This document shows, piece after piece, positions 44,750-53,111 of a stretch of 64,000 bases of DNA (position 1 is the stretch's first letter; the number at the start of each line of letters is the position of its first letter). The stretch spans positions 1 to 64,000 of the forward strand of contig JAZUIF010000043.1 in NCBI GenBank assembly GCA_045642085.1, in the 5' to 3' direction. The DNA comes from UBA1723 sp045642085. Its GTDB lineage: Bacteria; Bacteroidota; Bacteroidia; Bacteroidales; Paludibacteraceae. The translations under genes and the position numbers were made by a program. The notes beneath the pieces were generated by a model. That model was not told the DNA's origin and ran no database searches. It saw only the letters and a list, made by a program, of their open reading frames with translations.

Positions 44750-45084
44750 ATTCCCCAACCGTGGTAACGGTTGGTTTAATCAACAGCCTAGATTGATTAA
44801 AACGAAGCGATAATCTATCCTAGGGTTTCGTATTCACCCAAAAATCACAACAAACATTTTCCATCGCCATTCCCCAACCGTGGCAACGGTTGGTTTAATC
44901 AACAGTCTAGGGTTGATTAGAGCGAAGCGATAATCTACCCTATGGTTTCGTATTCACCCAAAAATCACAACAAACATTTTCCATCGCCATTCCCCAACCG
45001 TGGCAACGGTTGGTTTAATCAACAGCCTAGATTGATTAAAGCGAAGCGATAATCTACCCTAGGGTTTCATATTCACCCCAAAAA
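44750..45084. repeat. Three tandem 120-base units with two hairpins each
   Basis: About 2.8 copies of a roughly 120-base unit, starting at 44751, 44870 and 44990. Each has CAACCGTGGCAACGGTTG (near-perfect inverted repeat), then TTTAATCAA...TTGATTAAA around a loop of about nine bases, then GCGAAGCGATAATCTACCCTA and a conserved ATTCACCCAAAAATCACAAC. Units 2 and 3 are nearly identical. No ORF of note crosses them. The first hairpin motif recurs at 24262 and 49978. The rest of the 630-base gap (44643-44749, 45085-45180) shows only AT-rich sequence and another AATTCATAATGCGTAATTCG stretch. Confidence 0.8.
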
Positions 45085-45183
45085 ACATTTCATGAATCAA
45101 TTCGTGAAAATTTATATCAATTCATATTTTATTCCCTCGTAATTTTACGATTCATTTTCGCAAATTTTAAGTTCATTAAACAA

Positions 45184-45218
45184 AAAAGGCAAACAGAGCG
45201 AACTCCGTTTGCCTTTAT
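45184..45218 (-). terminator. Terminator of glyA
   Basis: AAAGGCAAAC at 45186-45195 and GTTTGCCTTT at 45207-45216 form a 10-bp stem with an AGAGCGAACTCC loop; the minus-strand side continues into T residues. It begins 23 bases after the glyA stop. Confidence 0.85.
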
Positions 45219-45240
45219 ATAGAATTTGTTTCTTTTCAGA

Positions 45241-46521
45241 TTACCAAGCGAACAAAGGATACTTAGCCATGATGCTATTTACCTTCTCACGAACAGCCTT
45301 GATATTAGCGTCGCTCTCTGGGTTAGAAAGAACTGTATCAATCATCTCAACGATCTCAACCATCAAATCCTCCTTAGCACCACGTGTTGTGATAGCTGGA
45401 GTACCGAAACGTAGACCTGATGTCTGGAATGCTGAACGAGTGTCGAATGGCACCATGTTCATGTTTGTTGTGATGTCAGCAGCAACTAGAGCAGTCTCTG
45501 CCATCTTACCAGTCAATTCAGGGAACTTAGGACGAAGGTCGATCAACATTGAGTGGTTGTCTGTACCACCAGAAACAACTGCGTAACCCTTGTCAACGAA
45601 TGCCTGAGCCATAACAGCTGCATTCTTCTTAACCTGAGTCTGGTATTCCTTAAACTCTGGCTGTAGAGCCTCGCCGAATGCAACAGCCTTAGCAGCGATA
45701 ACGTGCTCTAGCGGACCACCCTGCATACCTGGGAACACAGCTGAATTCAAGATTGAAGACATCTTACGGATAACACCCTTCTTTGTAACCTTACCCCAAG
45801 GATTATCGAAATCCTTACCAAGTAGGATGATACCACCACGAGGTCCACGAAGTGTCTTGTGTGTAGTAGATGTCACGATATGTGCATATTTCAATGGGTT
45901 GTCTAGCAAACCTGCAGCGATAAGACCTGCTGGGTGAGCCATATCAATCATAAGAAGTGCGCCAACCTCATCAGCGATCTTACGCATACGTGCGTAATCC
46001 CACTCACGTGAGTAAGCTGAACCACCACCGATGATCAACTTAGGACGCTCTGCCTTTGCGATCTTCTCCATCTCATCGTAGTCTACACGACCAGTCTCCT
46101 TGTTCAAGTAGTAAGGAACTGGCTTGTAGATCAAACCAGATGTGTTTACCAATGAACCGTGTGAAAGGTGACCACCGTGAGCCAAATCCAAGCCCATGAA
46201 CTTGTCGCCAGGATTTAGAACAGCAAGAAGAACTGCACCATTAGCCTGAGCACCAGAGTGAGGCTGTACGTTAGCGTACTCAGCTCCGTAAAGCTTGCAA
46301 AGACGCTCGATTGCCAAGCCTTCGCTCATATCGACTACCTCGCAACCACCGTAGTGACGGTGTCCGATGTAACCCTCGGCATATTTGTTTGTTAGATAAC
46401 TTCCCATAGCCTGCATCACCTGATCACTAACGAAGTTCTCAGAAGCGATTAGCTCAATTCCCTTAAGCTGACGCTGATGCTCTTTCTCGATGATATCGAA
46501 AATTTCAGTATCTCTTACCAT
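45241..46521 (-). CDS. glyA: Serine hydroxymethyltransferase
   Basis: 426 residues. IELIASENFVSDQVMQAMGS, NKYAEGYIGHRHYGGCEVVD, NVQPHSGAQAN, DLAHGGHLSHG, MIDMAHPAGLIAAG and the PLP lysine K222 in STTHKTLRGPRGG are all canonical. It converts serine and tetrahydrofolate to glycine and 5,10-methylene-THF in the cytosol. Codon use is biased as in groEL, indicating high expression. A -7 element (TATCTTTG, minus strand 46559-46552) lies about 30 bases upstream of the start. Confidence 0.98.
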   Translation of the reverse strand: MVRDTEIFDIIEKEHQRQLKGIELIASENFVSDQVMQAMGSYLTNKYAEGYIGHRHYGGCEVVDMSEGLAIERLCKLYGAEYANVQPHSGAQANGAVLLAVLNPGDKFMGLDLAHGGHLSHGSLVNTSGLIYKPVPYYLNKETGRVDYDEMEKIAKAERPKLIIGGGSAYSREWDYARMRKIADEVGALLMIDMAHPAGLIAAGLLDNPLKYAHIVTSTTHKTLRGPRGGIILLGKDFDNPWGKVTKKGVIRKMSSILNSAVFPGMQGGPLEHVIAAKAVAFGEALQPEFKEYQTQVKKNAAVMAQAFVDKGYAVVSGGTDNHSMLIDLRPKFPELTGKMAETALVAADITTNMNMVPFDTRSAFQTSGLRFGTPAITTRGAKEDLMVEIVEMIDTVLSNPESDANIKAVREKVNSIMAKYPLFAW

Positions 46522-46551
46522 AACTTATGATGATATTGTAATAATTTTTTG

Positions 46552-46559
46552 CAAAGATA
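46552..46559 (-). promoter_or_regulatory. Promoter -7 of glyA
   Basis: On the minus strand TATCTTTG fits TAnnTTTG; the glyA ATG follows about 30 bases later. Confidence 0.5.
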
Positions 46560-46590
46560 AAAAAAATTGATGAATTATGAATGCTTAACG

Positions 46591-46863
46591 CTAAATTATA
46601 TCTTTTAATATAACCCAGCCAAAGCCAATAATCCAAAGAATCAAAAACAATGGGACACAAATTGTGAATTTCTTATGCTGAGTCTTGTGTCGGAAATATT
46701 TCATTCCTGTATATGCACCTAATGCACCACCAATTCCAGCAAGCAGAATCAAAGTCTTTTCAGGAGTCCTCCACTTCGCATTCTTAGCTTTCCATTTGTC
46801 AATCCCGTAAGCTACAAATGCAATAATATTTACAATGATTAAATATACATACAAGATTTGCAT
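46591..46863 (-). CDS. DUF1294 small membrane protein
   Basis: 90 residues with three hydrophobic segments (about 3-19, 36-54 and 69-87). The DUF1294 pattern is visible: AYGIDKWKAKNAKWRTPEKT, LAGIGGALGAYTGM and FRHKTQHKKF. The family is of unknown function and sometimes fused to cold-shock domains. It lies downstream of lptD, separated by the heptamer repeat at 46874-46966, and may be cotranscribed with it. Confidence 0.8.
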   Translation of the reverse strand: MQILYVYLIIVNIIAFVAYGIDKWKAKNAKWRTPEKTLILLAGIGGALGAYTGMKYFRHKTQHKKFTICVPLFLILWIIGFGWVILKDII

Positions 46864-46873
46864 ACTCTATTAC

Positions 46874-46966
46874 CATTCTTCAACCATCAACCATCAACCC
46901 TCAATCATTAACCCTCAATCCTCAACCATCAATCATTAACCCTCAATCATCAACCATCAACCATTA
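46874..46966. repeat. Degenerate heptamer repeat (TCAACCA/TCAACCC/TCAATCA)
   Basis: About 13 consecutive seven-base units of the form TCAACCA, TCAACCC, TCAATCA or TTAACCC fill the 100-base gap between lptD and the DUF1294 gene. Similar short repeats of related sequence lie at 8095-8125 (GATTGATGATTAAT), 27355-27390 and 41694-41722. Confidence 0.75.
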
Positions 46967-49786
46967 ATACCAGCTTGGATGGTCACTTGGAGAACTACTC
47001 TTTTCATACTTCAAATCCTGTAGTAACGACGAATTTGCGTGGATGGTGAAATTAAACGACTGATTATATCCAAATGGCACAAGATTAAGTGATGCACTCC
47101 AACAATGAAGAGATCGTGATATACCACATGTAGTATAACTGATTTCTCTTTTAATCACATCATAACCCGAGCTATAACTGAAGCTCCAATTACGTGTGAA
47201 AGAGAAACTACCAGAGAAATTCAACATACACGACCAATCCTGGTCATAAGTCAATCTTTCCTTGTTAAACTTCTTATCACCATATGAAATTGACGCACTG
47301 ACGCTCAAGTTCCAAGGCAAAGAAAATTTCTCGTATCCTTCGTCGTCCTTCTTTGAGTTATCTTTCTTCTTATCTCTCAAACGACGAGGACCTTGCTTAT
47401 CTATAACATCAGGGTCTGTATCTTCAAACTCATCACTGCTAGTAGGTTCACCCTTGATCTGATCTTCAGGTTTTACCTTCTTCTTGAAAGTGTTGTTGCT
47501 AAAATTATAGCTCAAACTTGTAGAAGCATTTGTCATTCTAGCTAAACGATGGTTTTTCTCCATCTCAAACACGTTGACACGAACAGGACTACCATAATCA
47601 TTCAACTGATAAGTATAAGGAGTCCAACGGCTATTCACATTGAATGTCGTGTTTCCTGGCAACTTGAATCGAACATTTGCACTGATATCTGACCAATTCA
47701 ACGAATCTGCGAAAACATTATAGCTTGTGCTCAACATCAAGTTGTCGATCAAAGATATCTTCTTGTATCCTGTAGTATCTTTGTCGGTACGCACCTTCAT
47801 TTCTACATTATTACTCAACGACATGTTGACACTTCCTGAAGGTCCATTTGAATGTGTACCGCCACCTCTCATTCGGGCATAATCAATCGGTTTGACATCA
47901 GCCAAATCCAAGCCTGCAACAGGTCGAACATAAGAGCCATAATACTGATCTCTCATACCTGGGAACGGAGATATTGTATGATCAAAATCTGGACGGTATG
48001 AGAATCCAATTGTTGGCTGACACATATGACGGATAGCCGCGATCTTTTTTCCACCCATCCATTTCAATGGTTTATAAAAACCATACAACTGAGTATTCAA
48101 ATTCACACTTGCAGAAAACTCATTCTTGAAGAACAATCCATAATGATATGCAGTGTCGACTTTTGCCGTATTTTCATTCCAACTCAAATCCTGTGTCTTA
48201 TGATACCATTTCTCATTATATGAGATATTTGGACTCAACACTAAATATTTGAATATATTGTAAGATGCTCCAAATGCCAATCTATGAGATGCTTCCAAAT
48301 CAGTGAAGAAATCGTTGGCAGTTTGAATCTCCGAGCTCCACATCAACTTGTCCTGCTTCATAGAAACTGAATTCTGAGCATTGAAGTTATAGTTGAAGTA
48401 AATCTTCTCGTACCATTTCTTACTTCCGATCACCACTTTTCTCTGGAAAGGATAGATTCTGTTCATGCTCACTGTCAAAGACGGGAATGTTATAGAAAGA
48501 GTTGAGTCACTCTGTCTTTGGTTGACAGTCAAGTTAGTCTGCAAAGAGAACACACTTTCAGGAAACTGATATGCGTAGTTAATACTGCTGGATTTATTGT
48601 TTTCAGCATAAGACGACGCATTATAATATGATCGTGTATTATTCTTATTATAAGCAGATGTTGAATAGTTAACACTAGCGGAGAATGTGCTGAACGGATT
48701 TGCTTTAGCATCCTGCTTATGCGTCCAACGGATCTTCATATCCTTCATCTCCGTATAATTAGGCATTCCTTTTTCACCAGATCCAGTCACCTGATAACTG
48801 AATAGAATATTACCGCTATGCTTGTAGCGTCTGATGTAACGTGATGTACCACTCACTGCCCAAGATCCCTTCGTATAGATATCACCACGTACAGCAAGGT
48901 CAACATAATCATTGATTGCAAAGTAGTATCCTCCATTACGCAAATAGAATCCCTGACGTGAATCCTCTCCAAATGTCGGCATCAAAAGACCTGATTTATA
49001 CGCACTTGAGAATGGGAAATATGCGAATGGGATCACCAATGGAATTGGCACATCAAGCAGCACAAAATAAGCTGGACCTGTCACAACACAATTCTTAGGC
49101 ACCACCTTTGCCTTAGTCAAATTAAGATAGAAATGTGGATTTTCATGGTTATCACAAGTGGTGTACTTACCATCACGCATCAAGAATGTGTTGTCGGGAT
49201 TCTTTCTTGCCTTATCACTAGTGATATAACCATCTTGCTGTTGTGTTATAACTCCACGAATCAATCCTTTACCCGATTTGTAGTTATAATCCATACTTTC
49301 ACTCTCATACTCATCAGGGCCATCCTTAAAAATAGGAGTCTCGACCAAAGCACCTGTACTATCAATCTTACCTCTAGCCTTTACTGTGCTATTCTCAATA
49401 TCAAGACTGATATTATCACTATTTAGTTCAAGAGACTGATAATGAATAGATGCTTTTCCATAAAGATATGCATCACCTCCACCTATGAAAATGATTGAAT
49501 CTGAGGCTGAATATGTAATTGCGCTTTCAATAGCATCTTTACTATTCTCAAATTCGAATGTTTTAGGATCTTTTTTCTGTTTTTTTCTTCTTGCGACAGA
49601 AACAGTATCATTTTTTGCAGATGTACTATCACCCTTTGCCAACGAGAAAGACAAAGTGTCGGCAGATAGAGTCACCTCTTTTCTGTCGATACTATCATTT
49701 TTTGTCGTCATTTCCTGTCCATAACCAATTGAAAATAATAGGATTGCGGACAACAAACAAAATATATGCTTTATCTTGTAGTGCAT
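46964..49786 (-). CDS. lptD: LptD-like LPS transport barrel
   Basis: 940 residues with a signal peptide (about 1-23). After a Ser/Thr/Lys-rich segment comes the OstA-like jellyroll (about 90-240: AYLYGKASIHYQSLELNSDN, ESMDYNYKSGKGLIRGVI, NTFLMRDGKYTTCDNHENPH, YLNLTKAKVVP), then VPIPLVIPFAYFPFSSAYKS-GLLMP, the conserved entry to the barrel, and beta strands to the C-terminus. An internal acidic/basic insertion (about 775-815, EDTDPDVIDKQGPRRLRDKK) looks like a loop. It is the Bacteroidota form of LptD, which inserts LPS into the outer leaflet. Its partner LptE is not in the window. Confidence 0.9.
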   Translation of the reverse strand: MHYKIKHIFCLLSAILLFSIGYGQEMTTKNDSIDRKEVTLSADTLSFSLAKGDSTSAKNDTVSVARRKKQKKDPKTFEFENSKDAIESAITYSASDSIIFIGGGDAYLYGKASIHYQSLELNSDNISLDIENSTVKARGKIDSTGALVETPIFKDGPDEYESESMDYNYKSGKGLIRGVITQQQDGYITSDKARKNPDNTFLMRDGKYTTCDNHENPHFYLNLTKAKVVPKNCVVTGPAYFVLLDVPIPLVIPFAYFPFSSAYKSGLLMPTFGEDSRQGFYLRNGGYYFAINDYVDLAVRGDIYTKGSWAVSGTSRYIRRYKHSGNILFSYQVTGSGEKGMPNYTEMKDMKIRWTHKQDAKANPFSTFSASVNYSTSAYNKNNTRSYYNASSYAENNKSSSINYAYQFPESVFSLQTNLTVNQRQSDSTLSITFPSLTVSMNRIYPFQRKVVIGSKKWYEKIYFNYNFNAQNSVSMKQDKLMWSSEIQTANDFFTDLEASHRLAFGASYNIFKYLVLSPNISYNEKWYHKTQDLSWNENTAKVDTAYHYGLFFKNEFSASVNLNTQLYGFYKPLKWMGGKKIAAIRHMCQPTIGFSYRPDFDHTISPFPGMRDQYYGSYVRPVAGLDLADVKPIDYARMRGGGTHSNGPSGSVNMSLSNNVEMKVRTDKDTTGYKKISLIDNLMLSTSYNVFADSLNWSDISANVRFKLPGNTTFNVNSRWTPYTYQLNDYGSPVRVNVFEMEKNHRLARMTNASTSLSYNFSNNTFKKKVKPEDQIKGEPTSSDEFEDTDPDVIDKQGPRRLRDKKKDNSKKDDEGYEKFSLPWNLSVSASISYGDKKFNKERLTYDQDWSCMLNFSGSFSFTRNWSFSYSSGYDVIKREISYTTCGISRSLHCWSASLNLVPFGYNQSFNFTIHANSSLLQDLKYEKSSSPSDHPSWY

Positions 49787-49815
49787 TACTACGCTTTTTC
49801 TTCTAATTTATCTTA

Positions 49816-49823
49816 CAAATTTA
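49816..49823 (-). promoter_or_regulatory. Promoter -7 of lptD
   Basis: On the minus strand TAAATTTG fits TAnnTTTG and lies about 30 bases before the lptD start at 49786. Confidence 0.45.
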
Positions 49824-49911
49824 TTTTTTTTTGCTGACTTTCACAAATGTTTTTTCATTTCGGATTTTGTAATTGTCGGATGATTACGCCATTCGGACAC
49901 GCATATGCAGG

Positions 49912-49998
49912 CCACAATAACAACGGCCACGGTAGCCAGAAGACTCCGTCTTCGCGGCAACCATGGCCTAGGAAGTGCAACCGTTGCCACGGTTGTAT
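49912..49998. repeat. Palindromic intergenic repeat, CAACCGTTGCCACGGTTG type
   Basis: CAACGGCCACGGTAGCC (49921-), an AGACTCCGTCTTCGCGG stretch, CAACCATGGCC and a final CAACCGTTGCCACGGTTG (49978-49995) lie in the gap between lptD and the LRR gene. The motif recurs at 24262-24279 and in the units at 44750-45084. Confidence 0.65.
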
Positions 49999-50002
49999 AT
50001 TC

Positions 50003-50166
50003 ATTACTACTGAAAACTTTTGCTAAAATCAGTAAAACTTTTCATTACTACTGAAAACTTTTACTAAAATCAGCAAAACTTTTCATTACTACTGAAAACT
50101 TTTGCCAAAATCAGCAAAACCTTTCATTACTACTGAAAACTTTTACCAAAATCAGTAAAACATTTC
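50003..50166. repeat. Four tandem 41-base repeats
   Basis: Exactly spaced units start at 50003, 50044, 50085 and 50126 with the pattern ATTACTACTGAAAACTTTTG and then CTAAAATCAGTAAAACTTTTC. Units differ at a few positions (G/A, T/C and A/C swaps). Within each, TACTGA and TCAGTA are inverted. The array ends directly before the terminator of the LRR gene. I see no coding capacity. Confidence 0.85.
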
Positions 50167-50169
50167 AAT

Positions 50170-50203
50170 AAAAAAAGCCGCACCCTCAACGGATGCGGCT
50201 CTA
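50170..50203 (-). terminator. Terminator of the BspA-like LRR gene
   Basis: AGCCGCA (50176-50182) and TGCGGCT (50194-50200) form the stem; on the minus strand a run of T residues follows. It starts about 23 bases after the stop at 50226. Confidence 0.85.
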
Positions 50204-50225
50204 TAAGCAATCAATGAAAACCTTA

Positions 50226-52664
50226 TTATTTTAGATATTTCACCGATTTACAATCCTTAAAGATTTCCTCAGGAATATTCTCCTTACTATTGTCAACCAC
50301 TACATCAAGATTTACACAACCATCAAATGCACCATCTCCAATAGATGTCACACCTGATGGTATCGTGATGCTTGTCAATTTGCTACAGTATGCAAATGCA
50401 TACTCGTCAATAGAAGTGACACTCGATGGGATCTTTATGCTCGTCAAGTTTCGACAAGACTCAAACGCCATTTCTCCAATAGAAGTGACAGGATATTTCT
50501 CTCCCTTAATCTCCACTTCTGATGGAATCTCCACTTTTTCAAGATTAGGATTACCCTGATCTCCATAGATCATATCCATAGCTAACTCAGCACTGTTAGT
50601 CTCTTTATTCAATTCAAAATACAATGGACTTCCAGTAAATGTGACTGACTTGACATGATAGTCCTGAAAATTACATTCAACATTGGATCTTGAATTATCA
50701 ATCACCACATCAAGTCTCGGACATTCTTCAAATGCCCACCAACCAATAGAAGTGACACTCGATGGTATCTCGATGCTTGTCAAATTGCTACAGTGATAAA
50801 ATGCACTATATCCAATAGAAGTAACACTCGATGGAATTATGACGCTTGTCAAACTGCTACAGTTATAAAATGCACTATCTCCAATAGCAGTGACTGGATA
50901 CATCTTTCCATTGATCTCTGCTTCCGATGGAATAGTAATAGATTTATAGCCACTATAATCAGCATAAGTAATCTTTGCACTCTTACCGTCATCCGAAACC
51001 CTAAACAAGAATTGGTTTCCAGTGAATGTCACCGATTTAACACCATTGAATGCGTCTCTACATTCAACATTGGATCTTGAATTATCAATCACCACATCAA
51101 GCTCCTCACATCCAGAAAATGCACTATATCCAATAGAAGTGACACTCGATGGTATCTCGACGCTTGTCAAATTGCTACAGCGTGCAAATGCCCACTCTCC
51201 AATAGAAGTGACACTCGATGGTATCTCGATGCTTGTCAAACTGCTACATTTATAGAATGCATTCGATCCAATAGAAGTGACACTCGATGGTATCTCAATA
51301 CTTGCCAAACTGCTACAGCCATAAAATGCACTATCTCCAATAGCAGTGACTGGATACATCTTTCCATTGATCTCTGCTTCCGATGGAATAGTAATAGATT
51401 CATAGCCACTATAATCAGCATAAGTAATCTTTGCACTCTTACCGTCATCCAAAACCCTAAACAAGAATTGGCTTCCAGTGAATGTCACCGATTTAACACC
51501 ATTGAATGCGTCTCTACATTCAACATTGGATCTTGAATTATCAATCACCACATCAAGCTCCTCACATCCAGAAAATGCACTATTTCCAATAGAAGTGACA
51601 CTCGAAGGAACCGTAAGTTTTGTCAAGCCACGGCATCCATTAAATGCATTCGATCCAATAGAAGTGACACTCGAAGGTATCTCGACGCTTGTCAACTGTT
51701 CGCAATAAGTAAACGCGTAATCTTCAATAGCTGTGACTGAATACTTCTTGCCATTGATCTCTGCTTCAGTTGGAATAGTAATAGATTTCATTTGACGATA
51801 TATTTCATCATGATCTCCACCTTTTCCACTACGAACCGCTACGCCACCGTCAGCCATAACTTTAAACAACAATGGACTTCCAGTGAATGTCAAAGATTTC
51901 ACTCCAATTACACCATTTTCACATTCAACATTGGATCTTGAATTGTCAATCACTAGATCAAGATTATCACAGGCATAGAATGCATCCCTGTCTATAGAAA
52001 CGACACTAGATGGAACTGTGAGTTTTGTCAATCCGCTACAACCTTCAAATGCAGCATATCCAATAGAAGTGACACTCGACGGAATATTAATGCTTTTCAA
52101 ACTACTACATACACAAAATGCTTGATCTGCAATAGAAGTGACACCTGACGGTATCTCGATACTGGTCAAACTGTTGCATCCATAAAATGCAAGTTCTCCT
52201 ATGTTCTTAAGTGTTTTAGGCAACGACACAGTTTTGATTCTGTTCTGATTCTTGAAAGCTTCTTGAGCGATGCTAGTAACTGTATAAATTTTGCCATTAA
52301 CCAATGCTGTCTCCGGGATAACCACGTCGGCAGATCCGTTGATCGTACCTACAACCTCAACCTCTTTGTCGTTAATGACGAAATATCTCAAATCAGAGGC
52401 GTTGGACGTTGCTGATGTATCTACTACAGTTCCCGACTTTGCTTCCAAAGCCGCAACTCTCGCTTTTAATTTCACAAGTTCTGCAGCCATCTCATTGAAT
52501 CCCATAATCTTAGCGATCTGAGGGTCATTGAATGAGATACTGTCTACTTTCTCTGTTGGGTAACTCTCGACAGATCCATCTTTCATGATCACATAAAACT
52601 GATCTGCTGACAATGTTGTCAAGGCAGCAGCTGCTGTGGCTGCCGATAGTAAAAATTTCTTCAT
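50226..52664 (-). CDS. BspA-like leucine-rich repeat surface protein without CTD
   Basis: 812 residues: signal peptide (1-20), the N-terminal motif QFYVIMKDGSVESYPTEKVD then SISF (22-45), a short coiled coil (about 55-80, AAELVKLKARVAALEAKSG), then about 17 LRR_5 units such as LTSIEIPSSVTSIGSNAFYK with interspersed 'VVIDNSRSNVEC' and 'FTGSxxxF' segments. It ends IPEEIFKDCKSVKYLK with no T9SS CTD. BspA-type proteins are surface adhesins or binding proteins. The upstream gene, 15 bases away, encodes a tiny secreted protein with a CTD. The gene carries an internal near-identical duplication of about 275 bases (50876-51150 and 51332-51606). Confidence 0.88.
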   Translation of the reverse strand: MKKFLLSAATAAAALTTLSADQFYVIMKDGSVESYPTEKVDSISFNDPQIAKIMGFNEMAAELVKLKARVAALEAKSGTVVDTSATSNASDLRYFVINDKEVEVVGTINGSADVVIPETALVNGKIYTVTSIAQEAFKNQNRIKTVSLPKTLKNIGELAFYGCNSLTSIEIPSGVTSIADQAFCVCSSLKSINIPSSVTSIGYAAFEGCSGLTKLTVPSSVVSIDRDAFYACDNLDLVIDNSRSNVECENGVIGVKSLTFTGSPLLFKVMADGGVAVRSGKGGDHDEIYRQMKSITIPTEAEINGKKYSVTAIEDYAFTYCEQLTSVEIPSSVTSIGSNAFNGCRGLTKLTVPSSVTSIGNSAFSGCEELDVVIDNSRSNVECRDAFNGVKSVTFTGSQFLFRVLDDGKSAKITYADYSGYESITIPSEAEINGKMYPVTAIGDSAFYGCSSLASIEIPSSVTSIGSNAFYKCSSLTSIEIPSSVTSIGEWAFARCSNLTSVEIPSSVTSIGYSAFSGCEELDVVIDNSRSNVECRDAFNGVKSVTFTGNQFLFRVSDDGKSAKITYADYSGYKSITIPSEAEINGKMYPVTAIGDSAFYNCSSLTSVIIPSSVTSIGYSAFYHCSNLTSIEIPSSVTSIGWWAFEECPRLDVVIDNSRSNVECNFQDYHVKSVTFTGSPLYFELNKETNSAELAMDMIYGDQGNPNLEKVEIPSEVEIKGEKYPVTSIGEMAFESCRNLTSIKIPSSVTSIDEYAFAYCSKLTSITIPSGVTSIGDGAFDGCVNLDVVVDNSKENIPEEIFKDCKSVKYLK
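50876..51606. repeat. Internal direct duplication in the LRR gene
   Basis: 50876-51150 and 51332-51606 match base for base with an offset of 456 and only a handful of differences. Each encodes a unit from SAFxxC... through the FTGxQFLFRVxDDGKSAKIT segment. It is a recent in-frame duplication or gene-conversion tract. Confidence 0.85.
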
Positions 52665-52679
52665 AATATAAATCCTTTT

Positions 52680-53111
52680 TTATTTCTTAATAAACTTAAC
52701 TGACTGATTTTTTACTGTTAGAATGTATTTGCCTGTTGCGAGGCCACTCACATCCACCTTTTTACCGGTTGTGCGCGAAAGCACATTTCCGTCGATTCCT
52801 CTGACAATCACCTCATCCCCGTCTTCAATTCCAGAAACAGTGATATATTCACTCACGGGATTCGGATAAACCATAATCGCGACATCAGATGACGAAGTGT
52901 TTTTCACTCCATCCATACTGGAATTAAATACAATTGTTGGGAAACCTTTGTCACCACTTTTCTGTGGTTCAAACTTGATGCTCTGCACATTGCCAATCTG
53001 AAACTCCTCCTTGCTTCCGTCGGCAGAAATACCGATAAATGACGATGCAAATGAAGATCCCAATGATGCAATAGTCACAAAACCAGATAGTAATAAATAC
53101 CTAAAATTCAT
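52680..53111 (-). CDS. Mini T9SS CTD protein paired with the LRR protein
   Basis: 143 residues: signal peptide (about 1-22), the short beta motif SFIGISADGSKEEFQIGNVQ then SIKF (25-47), a 25-residue linker, and a complete T9SS type A CTD (about 72-143: VAIMVYPNPVSEYITVSGIE, EVIVRGIDGNVL, VDVSGLATGKYILTVK, ending FIKK). Nothing else is present, so the protein is essentially a secretion signal and an anchor. It lies 15 bases upstream of the CTD-less LRR gene. The product at 57375-57866 has the same layout and the same position relative to a CTD-less surface protein. Function unknown; a carrier, chaperone or anchor for the downstream product is my inference. Confidence 0.8.
   Translation of the reverse strand: MNFRYLLLSGFVTIASLGSSFASSFIGISADGSKEEFQIGNVQSIKFEPQKSGDKGFPTIVFNSSMDGVKNTSSSDVAIMVYPNPVSEYITVSGIEDGDEVIVRGIDGNVLSRTTGKKVDVSGLATGKYILTVKNQSVKFIKK

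Noticed and set aside
44750..45084. Possible CRISPR array
   Set aside because: The period is about 120 bases, the units are nearly identical throughout without unique spacers, and no cas gene is present.
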